Notes under the pieces: generated by a model
What the model saw: the letters and a program-made list of their open reading frames with translations, nothing else
Database searches by the model: none
Told to the model about the DNA's origin: nothing
Position numbers and translations under genes: made by a program
DNA from: Hydrogenophaga palleronii NBRC 102513
Lineage (GTDB): Bacteria > Pseudomonadota > Gammaproteobacteria > Burkholderiales > Burkholderiaceae_C
Assembly (NCBI RefSeq): GCF_001571225.1
Contig: NZ_BCTJ01000002.1
Coordinates: forward strand, 1 to 64,000
DNA: 64,000 nucleotides
Reading direction: 5' to 3'
Shown: positions 37,147-44,904 of the stretch, in pieces
Layout: each line of letters opens with the position of its first letter
Numbering within the stretch: the first letter of the stretch is position 1

Positions 37147-37395
37147 TCATCTGGTGGGCTCGGGCGGTGCCTCGCGCATTTCGATCCAGTGCGTACCGAA
37201 TCCGAACAACTCGTTGCCGGCGATGACCAAGGCCCGCAGGCCTTCCAGCCGCGCCGCATCCACCTCGCCCCACTGGCTGGAGGTGATGTCTTCCTTCTTG
37301 AGTTTGCTGACTTCGGGCGCACAGCAGATGCGCGCCATGTGCAGGGATTGTTCGGTTCTGGGAATGTGATGGTGCTCACTGGGCCGGGTGTTCAT
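37147..37395 (-). CDS. Small hypothetical protein with an HWIE motif, copy A
   Basis: 82-aa protein starting MNTRPSEHHH, with GGAGA 6 bp upstream (an ATG 12 codons earlier lacks one). The C-terminal half has LEGLRALVIAGNELFGFGTHWIEMRE, similar to the minus-strand gene at 37525. No TM or signal. The function is unknown. Confidence 0.6.
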   Translation of the reverse strand: MNTRPSEHHHIPRTEQSLHMARICCAPEVSKLKKEDITSSQWGEVDAARLEGLRALVIAGNELFGFGTHWIEMREAPPEPTR

Positions 37396-37524
37396 CTGCG
37401 TCTCCAGGGTCGTTGAGTCGAAGCACACCATCGCTGCGCAGCGAGCGCCTTTTTGTGCCTGCGCATCCAGACCTGGCGCGCGGCAACGTGAACGTGTGTC
37501 ATTGGGCCGCTCGGGCGGCCATCT

Positions 37525-37770
37525 TCAGATCGTGGTCTGCGTGGCAGGGCGGGCGGTGGCCCGCTGACGTTTGCGCTGACTGTCGATCCCCACCATTTCC
37601 CATTGTTCAATCCAGTGCGAATCCACGCCGTGGTCACGGTTGCCGGCTTCACAGAGGGCCTCGAAGTCCTTGAGCGTGCTCGGATCGCAGGTGAACCACT
37701 TGGTTGAGGCATCCTGCCCGTGCTTGGCCACACGGGCGGTATCACTCCAGCACAGCCTGATCAGTCTCAT
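37525..37770 (-). CDS. Small hypothetical protein with an HWIE motif, copy B
   Basis: 81-aa protein with GAGGA upstream of ATG 37770. Its segment LKDFEALCEAGNRDHGVDSHWIEQWE parallels copy A (shared: L, AL, AGN, G, HWIE, E). This points to a duplication. No known function. Confidence 0.6.
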   Translation of the reverse strand: MRLIRLCWSDTARVAKHGQDASTKWFTCDPSTLKDFEALCEAGNRDHGVDSHWIEQWEMVGIDSQRKRQRATARPATQTTI

Positions 37771-37809
37771 GCTTTTCCTCGGCGTCGTTTCTGTGTTGCT
37801 GCAGATACG

Positions 37810-37845
37810 TAGGATAGTGAAAAAGCGCTATTTTTTCACTTCCTA
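37810..37845. promoter_or_regulatory. AT-rich inverted repeat upstream of the small gene pair and regulator end
   Basis: TAGGATAGTGAAAAA, six-base centre, then TTTTTTCACTTCCTA form a near-perfect 15-bp inverted repeat in an AT-rich stretch, between the gene at 37525 and the RpiR gene end at 37956. It may be an RpiR operator or a bidirectional terminator. Confidence 0.4.
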
Positions 37846-37955
37846 CTAAAAATGGGGGGTGAATCGTCGAAAAAAACGGGTGCCACACGTTCTAAAGCGC
37901 TAGCGATTTCCGGTGATATCACGTCGGTCTCCACGTCAGCGGCGCCAAAGGGCCA

Positions 37956-38819
37956 TCAGGGCTTGGGCAGCAGTTCCAGCCGGTACGAGAGCGCGATGAA
38001 CAGGCTCTGGGCCAGGCCGAAGACGCTGGTGAGCGAGCGGAAGCCAAAGGGTGCGTTCTCCTGTACCGTCAACACCACCTCGGACAGTTCGGCCAGGGGG
38101 CTCAGGCGGCTGTCGGAGATGGCGATCACACGCGCACCGGCGGCGTGGGCAGCGTTGACCACGGACAGCGTTTCCTGGGCGTAGGGCGCGAAGGAAATCG
38201 CCAGCATCACCTCACCCGTACGCAGGGCGCGCAACTGGCCTTCCTGCATGCTGCCGAGGCCTCCGACCAGCGTCACGCGCTTGTCGGTGTGCTGCAGCGA
38301 ATACTCAAGATAGGCCGCCACCGGGTAGGAGCGGCGCATGCCCACCAGCCAGACCGCATCGGCGTCTGCCAGCAGTTGCACTGCGCGGTCCAGATCGGTT
38401 CGTTCCAGCGACTCCTGCAATTGCTGCATGCCGGCGATGCTGCCCTTGAGGAAGTCCTGCGCGATCTGGATGCTGGTCATCGGCGCGCCGACCTCGATCA
38501 CGTCGCGGATGCGTGCCTGGTAGTTGCGGCCCGGTGCGATCTGTTGCGAGATCGCGGTGCGGAACAGCCGCTGCATTTCCGAGTAGCCGGAGAAGCCGAA
38601 GTGTTTGGCAAACCGGACGACGGCAGAGGGCTGCACGTTGCAGGCCGCGGCCACTTCCTGAATGCCCTCGATGCCCAGGTGTTCGCGGTGGGTTTCGACG
38701 TAGCGGCCGATCAGCTTGAGCTGACGGCTCAAGGACCCGTATTGGGCCGAGATCGCCGTGAGCAGCTGAGGGGCCGTGGTGGGGGGGTATTCGGTGACGA
38801 TCATGGGGCAGGTCAGCAT
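37956..38819 (-). CDS. RpiR-family transcriptional regulator, likely of inositol catabolism
   Basis: 287-aa regulator with N-terminal HTH_6 domain (EGIQEVAAACNVQPSAVVRFAKHFGFSGYSEMQ) and C-terminal SIS sugar-phosphate-binding domain (VWLVGMRRSYPVAAYLEYSL). The position beside two inositol dehydrogenases and the iol genes suggests it is IolR-like, sensing an inositol breakdown intermediate. Start at ATG 38819 or 38804. GAAAAAACTTTTC just upstream (38823-38835) may be its own operator. Confidence 0.85.
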   Translation of the reverse strand: MLTCPMIVTEYPPTTAPQLLTAISAQYGSLSRQLKLIGRYVETHREHLGIEGIQEVAAACNVQPSAVVRFAKHFGFSGYSEMQRLFRTAISQQIAPGRNYQARIRDVIEVGAPMTSIQIAQDFLKGSIAGMQQLQESLERTDLDRAVQLLADADAVWLVGMRRSYPVAAYLEYSLQHTDKRVTLVGGLGSMQEGQLRALRTGEVMLAISFAPYAQETLSVVNAAHAAGARVIAISDSRLSPLAELSEVVLTVQENAPFGFRSLTSVFGLAQSLFIALSYRLELLPKP

Positions 38820-38822
38820 GCT

Positions 38823-38835
38823 GAAAAAACTTTTC
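38823..38835. promoter_or_regulatory. Possible RpiR operator, copy 1
   Basis: GAAAAAACTTTTC, a palindrome (GAAAA-N3-TTTTC) just upstream of the RpiR gene. A close relative is at 41071-41083 in the divergent region of the transporter and dehydrogenase genes. Confidence 0.4.
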
Positions 38836-38891
38836 TACCCATTCTAGAGTTCATGTCACCAGACTGCTGACGCCCCACGTGGCCCGCGCCC

Positions 38892-39926
38892 TCAGGGCTG
38901 CAGGACCCGTTCGACCTGCCCGCTGCGCAGCGAGCGGGTGATGGCTTGTCCGATGCGGCTGGCTTCGGTGGCATCGGCCAGCGTCAGCTCCAGCGCCGTC
39001 TCACCCCGGCAGGCGCTGACGAAGGCCGTCATCTCCTGCAGAAAGGCGTTTTCGAAGCGCTCGAAGAAGTCGGCCACGCTGGCGTGGTGGGTGCCTTGCG
39101 CGTCGCTGGTGACGAGGCGGTCGCGCGCGGCACCATGGCCGACCAGCAGCTTGCCGGCGGTGCCGATCACTTCGGTCTGCGTTTCGTGACCATGGGCGAA
39201 GGTGCGCGAGGCATAGAACGCCGCGCGACCGCCGCCTTCGAAGTCGACCAGCGCGAAACCGTTGTCGACGTCCTGGTGCTTGGCCAGGCCCGGGTGCATG
39301 GCGATGGTGCCGGTGGCGTACACGCGCTCGGCGCGTGGATTGCCCAGCATCCAGCGCGCCAGGTCGATGTCGTGCACGCTGCAATCCATGAACAGGCCGC
39401 CCGAGTGTGCGGCGTACTGCACGAAAAAGCCGGACGGGTCGTTCAGGTCACAGGTCTGCGAGCGCACGAAGAAAGGCTTGCCGATGGCGCCGCGCTGGAG
39501 CCGGTCATGTGCCTCGCGGTAGCTGGGGTCGAAACGCCGCACGAAGCCGACCATGGCCACCAGGCCAGGGTGGCGCGCGGCCACGGCCTGCACCCGCTCG
39601 CAGTCCGCCACGTCCAGCGCCAGGGGCTTCTCGACGAACACGTGTTTTCCCGCTTCCAGCGCCGCAATGGTCTGTTCGGCGTGCAGTGAGGTGGGGGTGA
39701 CCAGCACGACGGCGTCGATGTCGGGGGACTGGATCATTTCCTCGAACGAGGTGGTGGTGCGCTCGACGCCCAGCCGTGAGCTGGCGGCCTCAAGTTCAGT
39801 GCGCACCGGGCTGCAGGCGCAGACCAGACGGGCGTCGCGGATGCTGTACGCGATGTTCTCTGCGTGGCGCCAGCCGAGCCGGCCCAGGCCGGCAATGCCG
39901 ATGCGAAGCGGCGCGCGTGACGTCAT
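38892..39926 (-). CDS. Gfo/Idh/MocA-family oxidoreductase, inositol-dehydrogenase-like
   Basis: 344-aa NAD(P)-dependent dehydrogenase with N-terminal Rossmann motif GIAGLGRLGWRHAENIA and the family catalytic segment EKPLALDVADCERV. The C-terminal Gfo/Idh domain has DLARWMLGNPRAERVYATG. Its start overlaps the stop of the neighbouring dehydrogenase (39923). It probably oxidises a second inositol isomer such as scyllo- or chiro-inositol, but specificity cannot be read from sequence. Confidence 0.8.
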   Translation of the reverse strand: MTSRAPLRIGIAGLGRLGWRHAENIAYSIRDARLVCACSPVRTELEAASSRLGVERTTTSFEEMIQSPDIDAVVLVTPTSLHAEQTIAALEAGKHVFVEKPLALDVADCERVQAVAARHPGLVAMVGFVRRFDPSYREAHDRLQRGAIGKPFFVRSQTCDLNDPSGFFVQYAAHSGGLFMDCSVHDIDLARWMLGNPRAERVYATGTIAMHPGLAKHQDVDNGFALVDFEGGGRAAFYASRTFAHGHETQTEVIGTAGKLLVGHGAARDRLVTSDAQGTHHASVADFFERFENAFLQEMTAFVSACRGETALELTLADATEASRIGQAITRSLRSGQVERVLQP

Positions 39927-40954
39927 GCTGCGGCTCCGCTGCGTGGCTTGGAAGATCCTTCGGCCGCATCGAGCTGCACGGCCTGGCCGGTGGCCAGCGA
40001 CTGTGCGGCCGCGTCGGCGAGGCGCTGGGCGGCAACACCGTCGTGGATGCTCGTGCGGAATGCGCCGCCCGATTGCAGGGTCTCGAAAAAGTGGGCCAGT
40101 TCGCGTTGGTAGGCCACGCGATAGCGCTCCAGGAAAAAGGCTTCCGGGTTCGCGCCCGTGGTGCCGTTCGCGTCCATGTGCGTGACTTCGACCGGGCGCA
40201 CGTTGCCCGCGGCGAGCAGGCCGGTGGAGCCCAGGACTTCGAGGCGCTGGTCATAGCCATAGGCGGCGCGCCTGGAGGTGTTGATCTGGCACAGACGCCC
40301 CGAACGCGTGCGGATGCTGACCACGGCGCTGTCGATGTCGCCGGCTTCGGCGATGGCGGGATCGGTCAGGCAGGCGCCGGTGGCGCTGAGCCACACCGCG
40401 TCGTCGTCCAGCATCCAGCGGAACATGTCGAAGTCGTGAATCAGCATGTCGCGGAACACGCCGCCCGACTGGCGCAGGTAGTCCACCGGTGGTGCGCCGG
40501 GATCGCGGCTGGTGATGATCAGCATCTCGGCCTTGCCGATGTCGCCACGCGCCAGCCGCTGCTGGATGGATTCGAAGGTGGGATCGAAGCGGCGCTGAAA
40601 GCCCAGCATGCAGGCCACGCCGGCCTGTTCGACGCTGGTCGCGCAGGCCAGCGCGCGCTGCGTCGAGAGGTCGATCGGCTTCTCGCAAAAGATGTGTTTG
40701 CCCGCCTGCGCGGAGCGCTGGATCAGGTCGCTGTGCGTGCTGGTGGGCGAGGCGATGACCACCGCGTCGATGGTCGGGTCGGCAAAGACCGCGTCGATGG
40801 ATCGTGCCTGGGTGTTCAGGCGTTGCGCGAGCGACTCGGCCATATCCGGAGCGGTATCGCACACCGCGCTCAGCGTGATGCCAGCGAGCTGGCTGAGGTT
40901 GGTGGCGTGGATGCGGCCGATGCGGCCTGCACCCAGAACTGCGACGTGTTTCAT
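39923..40954 (-). CDS. iolG: myo-Inositol 2-dehydrogenase
   Basis: 343-aa Gfo/Idh/MocA enzyme, NAD-dependent oxidation of myo-inositol to 2-keto-myo-inositol (scyllo-inosose). Rossmann motif LGAGRIGRIHATNL at the start, EKPIDLSTQRAL at the catalytic Lys, and GGVFRDMLIHDFDMFRWML in the C-terminal domain. I start at MKHVAVLGAGRIGRIH, since the upstream codons do not resemble the family. It is the first gene of the minus-strand iol transcript. Confidence 0.87.
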   Translation of the reverse strand: MKHVAVLGAGRIGRIHATNLSQLAGITLSAVCDTAPDMAESLAQRLNTQARSIDAVFADPTIDAVVIASPTSTHSDLIQRSAQAGKHIFCEKPIDLSTQRALACATSVEQAGVACMLGFQRRFDPTFESIQQRLARGDIGKAEMLIITSRDPGAPPVDYLRQSGGVFRDMLIHDFDMFRWMLDDDAVWLSATGACLTDPAIAEAGDIDSAVVSIRTRSGRLCQINTSRRAAYGYDQRLEVLGSTGLLAAGNVRPVEVTHMDANGTTGANPEAFFLERYRVAYQRELAHFFETLQSGGAFRTSIHDGVAAQRLADAAAQSLATGQAVQLDAAEGSSKPRSGAAA

Positions 40955-41070
40955 GTTGGACAGATGGGTAAAGGAAGGGAACGGGATGAAAGAAAGGGCT
41001 AAGGGATTGCCCGGGATTTTCCTGATCCGTCGACAAAAACAGAATAGGGTTTTCACTTAGAAAAAAAACA

Positions 41071-41083
41071 GAAAAGATATTTC
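41071..41083. promoter_or_regulatory. Possible RpiR operator, copy 2
   Basis: GAAAAGATATTTC, sharing GAAA-N5-TTTC with the site at 38823, in the 240-bp divergent region between iolG and the transporter genes. An AT-rich stretch surrounds it. Confidence 0.4.
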
Positions 41084-41194
41084 ATTTTCGGGTGAGTCTT
41101 CTTAAGATGACGCTGCGTCGGATCGAGAAGGGGGCTGGTTGTCAAAACCGGTTCTGGATCCGGCGGACCATTCTTTTCAACAGGAGACAGATCC

Positions 41195-42157
41195 ATGAAG
41201 ACTCGTTTTTCCTTGCGCGCTGTGTGTGCTATTTGCACCGTGGCCGCGTCGACACTGGTTTCGGTCACGCCGGCCCACGCAGACAACGAACGTGTGGCGG
41301 CTTTGTTTCACAACATGGCCGAACCGTTCTTTGTGTTCATGAACCGCGAGCTGCAGGACGAAGCGAAGAAGCTCAACGTCAAGCTGACGGTGGTTGATGG
41401 CCAGGGCAGCTCGCCCAAGCAGACTTCTGATGTGGCCAACGCACTGACGCAGGGGGTGGACGGCATCATCATTGCGCCCACCGATGTCACGGCCATGGTG
41501 CCTGCCATCAACGAAATCCTGGCCGACAAGGTGCCGGTGGTGACGGTGGACCGTCGTGTCGATGGCGCGAAGACGCCGATTCCCCACGTGGGCGCCGACA
41601 ACGTGGCCGGCGGGCGCATGCTGGCCGAGTGGGTGGTCAAGAACTTCCCCAACGGCGCACGCATCGTGTTCCTGACCGGCCAGCCCGGCAGCAGCTCCGC
41701 CATCGACCGTGCCAAGGGCGTTCGCGACACGTTCGCGAAGGCCGGTCCGAAGTACAAGATCGTGGCCGAGCAGACCGCCAACTGGGCACGCGACCAGGGC
41801 CTGACGGTCACGCAGAACATCCTCACCTCGCTCAGCGGCAACCCGCCGCAAGTGATCCTGGCCGCCAACGACGACATGGCGCTGGGTGCGGTCGAGGCGA
41901 TCCAGTCGGCGGGCCTGACCAAGGCGGGCATCAAGGTGCTGGGCTATGACGCCGCGCCCGATGCACTCCGCAAGGTGCGCGATGGCGAGATGGCTGTCAC
42001 CGTCGAACAAAGCCCGGGCAAGCAGATCCGCACCGCGCTCCAGTTGCTGGTGGGCCAGCTGAGGAACAAGACGGCAATCCGCTCTTCCGCGATCGAACCC
42101 GTGTTGATCACCTCGGACAACCTGTCGGCAGCGGCGCGCATCGGCGAAGTGAAGTAA
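41195..42157 (+). CDS. Sugar (inositol) ABC transporter substrate-binding protein
   Basis: 320-aa periplasmic RbsB-family protein with a signal peptide cleaved after VSVTPAHA (about residue 29). Core motifs QTSDVANALTQGVDGIIIAPTD and DRRVDGAKTPIPHVGADN are typical. It feeds the ABC transporter at 42188-44796. The iol context suggests myo-inositol as substrate. AGGAGA lies upstream of ATG 41195. Confidence 0.87.
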   Translation: MKTRFSLRAVCAICTVAASTLVSVTPAHADNERVAALFHNMAEPFFVFMNRELQDEAKKLNVKLTVVDGQGSSPKQTSDVANALTQGVDGIIIAPTDVTAMVPAINEILADKVPVVTVDRRVDGAKTPIPHVGADNVAGGRMLAEWVVKNFPNGARIVFLTGQPGSSSAIDRAKGVRDTFAKAGPKYKIVAEQTANWARDQGLTVTQNILTSLSGNPPQVILAANDDMALGAVEAIQSAGLTKAGIKVLGYDAAPDALRKVRDGEMAVTVEQSPGKQIRTALQLLVGQLRNKTAIRSSAIEPVLITSDNLSAAARIGEVK

Positions 42158-42187
42158 CACCGACCGACGAGGCCCGTTTAAGGAGTC

Positions 42188-43762
42188 ATGATGGAGAGCC
42201 CGTTGTTGAGCGTGCAGGACATCTGCAAATCGTTTCCCGGCGTCAAGGCGCTGGGCGGTGTGCAGCTTGAGGTCCGCCGCGGCGAAGTGCACGCGCTGTT
42301 GGGAGAAAACGGCGCTGGCAAGTCGACCTTGCTGAAGATCCTGTCCGGTGCGCAGGCGGCCGATACAGGCAGCATCGTGTTTGACGGCCAGACGCTGAGC
42401 GCGTCCGACACGCCGTTGCAACGCCAGCAACGCGGCATCGTCACGATCTACCAGGAGTTCAACCTCCTGCCGGGTCTGACGGTGGCAGAAAACCTCTTCA
42501 TCGGCCGCGAGCCTCTGCGCAACGGGCTGATCCACTGGGCCCGGCTGTTTTCCGAGGCCGGTCGCATCATTCGCGACCTCAACGTCGACCTCAACCCCCG
42601 GGACGAGGTGCGAACGCTCAGCGTGGCCAAGCAGCAACTGGTCGAAATCACTAAGGCCATGACGCTGCAGGCCAAGCTGATCATCATGGACGAACCCACG
42701 GCCGCGCTGAGCGGTCGTGAGGTGGATCAACTGCTCAACATCGTGCGCGACCTGCGCGCGCGCGGGCTGAGCATCATCTACGTATCGCACAAGCTCAACG
42801 AAGTCAAAGCCCTTTGCGACCGCTATTCGGTGTTCCGCGACGGCCGCTTTGTCACCTCGGGTGCGGTCGCTGACGTGAGCGTCAACGACATCGTGAAGCA
42901 AATGGTGGGGAGGGAGGTCGTGGGAGCGAAGCGGAAGCCCCCGGACAGGCTGGGTGAGGTGGTGTTGCAAGTTGATGGCATCACGCGCACCCGGCCTGTC
43001 GCGGGGGTGAGCTCCACGCCGCTGAACAACCTCTCGGTGCAGGTGCGCGCGGGTGAAATCGTCGGTTTTGCCGGCCTGGTGGGTGCAGGTCGTACCGAAC
43101 TGGCCCGCGTGATCTTCGGCGCCGATCCCTGCGACTCGGGCACGGTGCGCGTCATGAACCGGCGCCTCATCCTTCGCTCCCCTCAGGACGGCATGCGCGC
43201 CGGCATCATGCTGGTGCCCGAAGACCGCAAGCAGCAAGGCTGTTTTCTCGCCCACTCGATCCGCCAGAACATGACGCTGCCCAGCCTGGGCCGGTTGTCG
43301 AAGCTGCGCTGGTTCGTGGACGAATCGGCCGAGACCCGGATGGTGGAGGAATACCGCCGCAAGCTGTCCATCAAGATGGCCAGCGACAAGGTGATGATCG
43401 GCACCCTTTCCGGCGGCAACCAGCAGAAAGTGCTGCTGGCGCGCTGCATGGCGCTGCACCCCAAGGTGCTGATCGTTGACGAGCCCACCCGCGGCATCGA
43501 CGTGAGCGCCAAGGCCGAGGTGCATCAGGTGCTGTTCGACATGGCCGAACAAGGTGTCGCGGTGATCGTGATCTCGTCGGAGTTGCCCGAGATCATGGCC
43601 GTGAGCGACCGCATCGTGACTTTCAAGAACGGTGCCATCACCGGCTCCGTGCCGGCGCACCAGGCCACCGAAGAACAGCTGATGAGCCTGATGGCACTCG
43701 GTATCGAGCGCCCGTTGGGCATGCTCAGGCAGCTCAGAACCGTGCAGCCACTTGCCGCATGA
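42188..43762 (+). CDS. Sugar (inositol) ABC transporter ATP-binding protein, RbsA type
   Basis: 524-aa protein of two fused ABC domains. The first has Walker A GENGAGKST and Walker B LIIMDEPTAAL; the second has the degenerate P-loop GLVGAGRTEL normal in this family and LSGGNQQKVLLAR. Start ATG 42188 or 42191. The stop overlaps a possible ATG of the permease gene. Confidence 0.92.
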   Translation: MMESPLLSVQDICKSFPGVKALGGVQLEVRRGEVHALLGENGAGKSTLLKILSGAQAADTGSIVFDGQTLSASDTPLQRQQRGIVTIYQEFNLLPGLTVAENLFIGREPLRNGLIHWARLFSEAGRIIRDLNVDLNPRDEVRTLSVAKQQLVEITKAMTLQAKLIIMDEPTAALSGREVDQLLNIVRDLRARGLSIIYVSHKLNEVKALCDRYSVFRDGRFVTSGAVADVSVNDIVKQMVGREVVGAKRKPPDRLGEVVLQVDGITRTRPVAGVSSTPLNNLSVQVRAGEIVGFAGLVGAGRTELARVIFGADPCDSGTVRVMNRRLILRSPQDGMRAGIMLVPEDRKQQGCFLAHSIRQNMTLPSLGRLSKLRWFVDESAETRMVEEYRRKLSIKMASDKVMIGTLSGGNQQKVLLARCMALHPKVLIVDEPTRGIDVSAKAEVHQVLFDMAEQGVAVIVISSELPEIMAVSDRIVTFKNGAITGSVPAHQATEEQLMSLMALGIERPLGMLRQLRTVQPLAA

Positions 43763-43791
43763 ACGTTACAGACATATCCAGGGGACAACAC

Positions 43792-44796
43792 ATGACCGAT
43801 ATCACGGCACGCGCGAACGCGACTCAAGAGGCGAAGTTCGATCTGGTGGGCTTTCTGGAGCGCTATGGCGTTCTGCTGTTTCTGGTGCTGCTGGTGGTGC
43901 TCTTTGCAACGCAGAACCCCCGCTTCATCTCGATGCGCAACGTCTCCAACATCCTCACCGAGGTGTCCATCTACGGCATCATCGCGGTGGGCATGACCTT
44001 CGTGATCCTGACCGCCGGCGTGGATCTGGCGGTGGGCTCCTTGCTCGCCTTCGCCGCCATGTGCGCGGCCACCGCGGTGGTCGCGCTGGGGGTGGATTTT
44101 CCCTACGGATGGCTGGTGGCCTTGATCACGGCCTGCGCCGTCGGCACCGCGGCAGGCTATTTGCACGGCAAGACCATCACGGCGCTCAACGTGCCACCCT
44201 TCATCGTGACTCTGGGGGGCATGACGATCTGGCGCGGAGCCACCCTGATCCTGAACGACGGTGGCCCGATCTCCGGCTTCGACGAAGGTTTTCGCTGGTG
44301 GGGCCGCGGCGATGTGTTCGGCCTGCCGGTGCCGGTGCTGGTGTTCCTCATCGTCTGCCTGGTCGGCTACATCACCCTGCGCTACACCCGTTATGGCCGC
44401 TCGGTCTATGCCGTCGGCGGCAACCCGGAGGCCGCGCGCCTGTCGGGGCTGAACGTGAAACGCATCGTGGCCAGCGTGTACGTCATCGTCGGCCTGCTCG
44501 CCGGGCTGAGCGGCTTTCTGCTGGCGGCGCGGCTGGGCTCGGCCGAAGCGGTGGCGGGCGTGTCGTACGAATTGCGCGTCATCGCTGCGGTGGTGATCGG
44601 CGGCACCAGCCTGTTCGGTGGCCTGGGTGGCGTGGGCGGCACCATCATCGGCTCCCTGCTGCTGGGTGTGCTGCTCAACGGCCTGGTGATGATGAACGTC
44701 TCGGCCTACTACCAGCAGGTCGTGATCGGCGTGATCATCGTGATCGCGGTGGCCTTCGACACCTACGCCAAATCGCGCCGCGGCGCCAGGCACTGA
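43792..44796 (+). CDS. Sugar (inositol) ABC transporter permease, RbsC type
   Basis: 334-aa permease with about 8-10 TM segments; GVDLAVGSLLAFAAMCAA and VIGGTSLFGGLGGVGGTIIG match the BPD_transp_2 family. I choose ATG 43792 because AGGGGA stands 6-11 bp upstream; ATG 43759, overlapping the ATPase stop, is an alternative that adds 11 residues. Completes the RbsBAC-type importer. Confidence 0.9.
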   Translation: MTDITARANATQEAKFDLVGFLERYGVLLFLVLLVVLFATQNPRFISMRNVSNILTEVSIYGIIAVGMTFVILTAGVDLAVGSLLAFAAMCAATAVVALGVDFPYGWLVALITACAVGTAAGYLHGKTITALNVPPFIVTLGGMTIWRGATLILNDGGPISGFDEGFRWWGRGDVFGLPVPVLVFLIVCLVGYITLRYTRYGRSVYAVGGNPEAARLSGLNVKRIVASVYVIVGLLAGLSGFLLAARLGSAEAVAGVSYELRVIAAVVIGGTSLFGGLGGVGGTIIGSLLLGVLLNGLVMMNVSAYYQQVVIGVIIVIAVAFDTYAKSRRGARH

Positions 44797-44904
44797 CACC
44801 GGCAACAGCTGCTAGAGCTTGCCATGCGACACCCTGATCCGACCCATGCTCCGCCTCGCGCCGGATGCGTGTGGCCGTTGTGTATCCGTCCGTCCTGAAC
44901 CACC

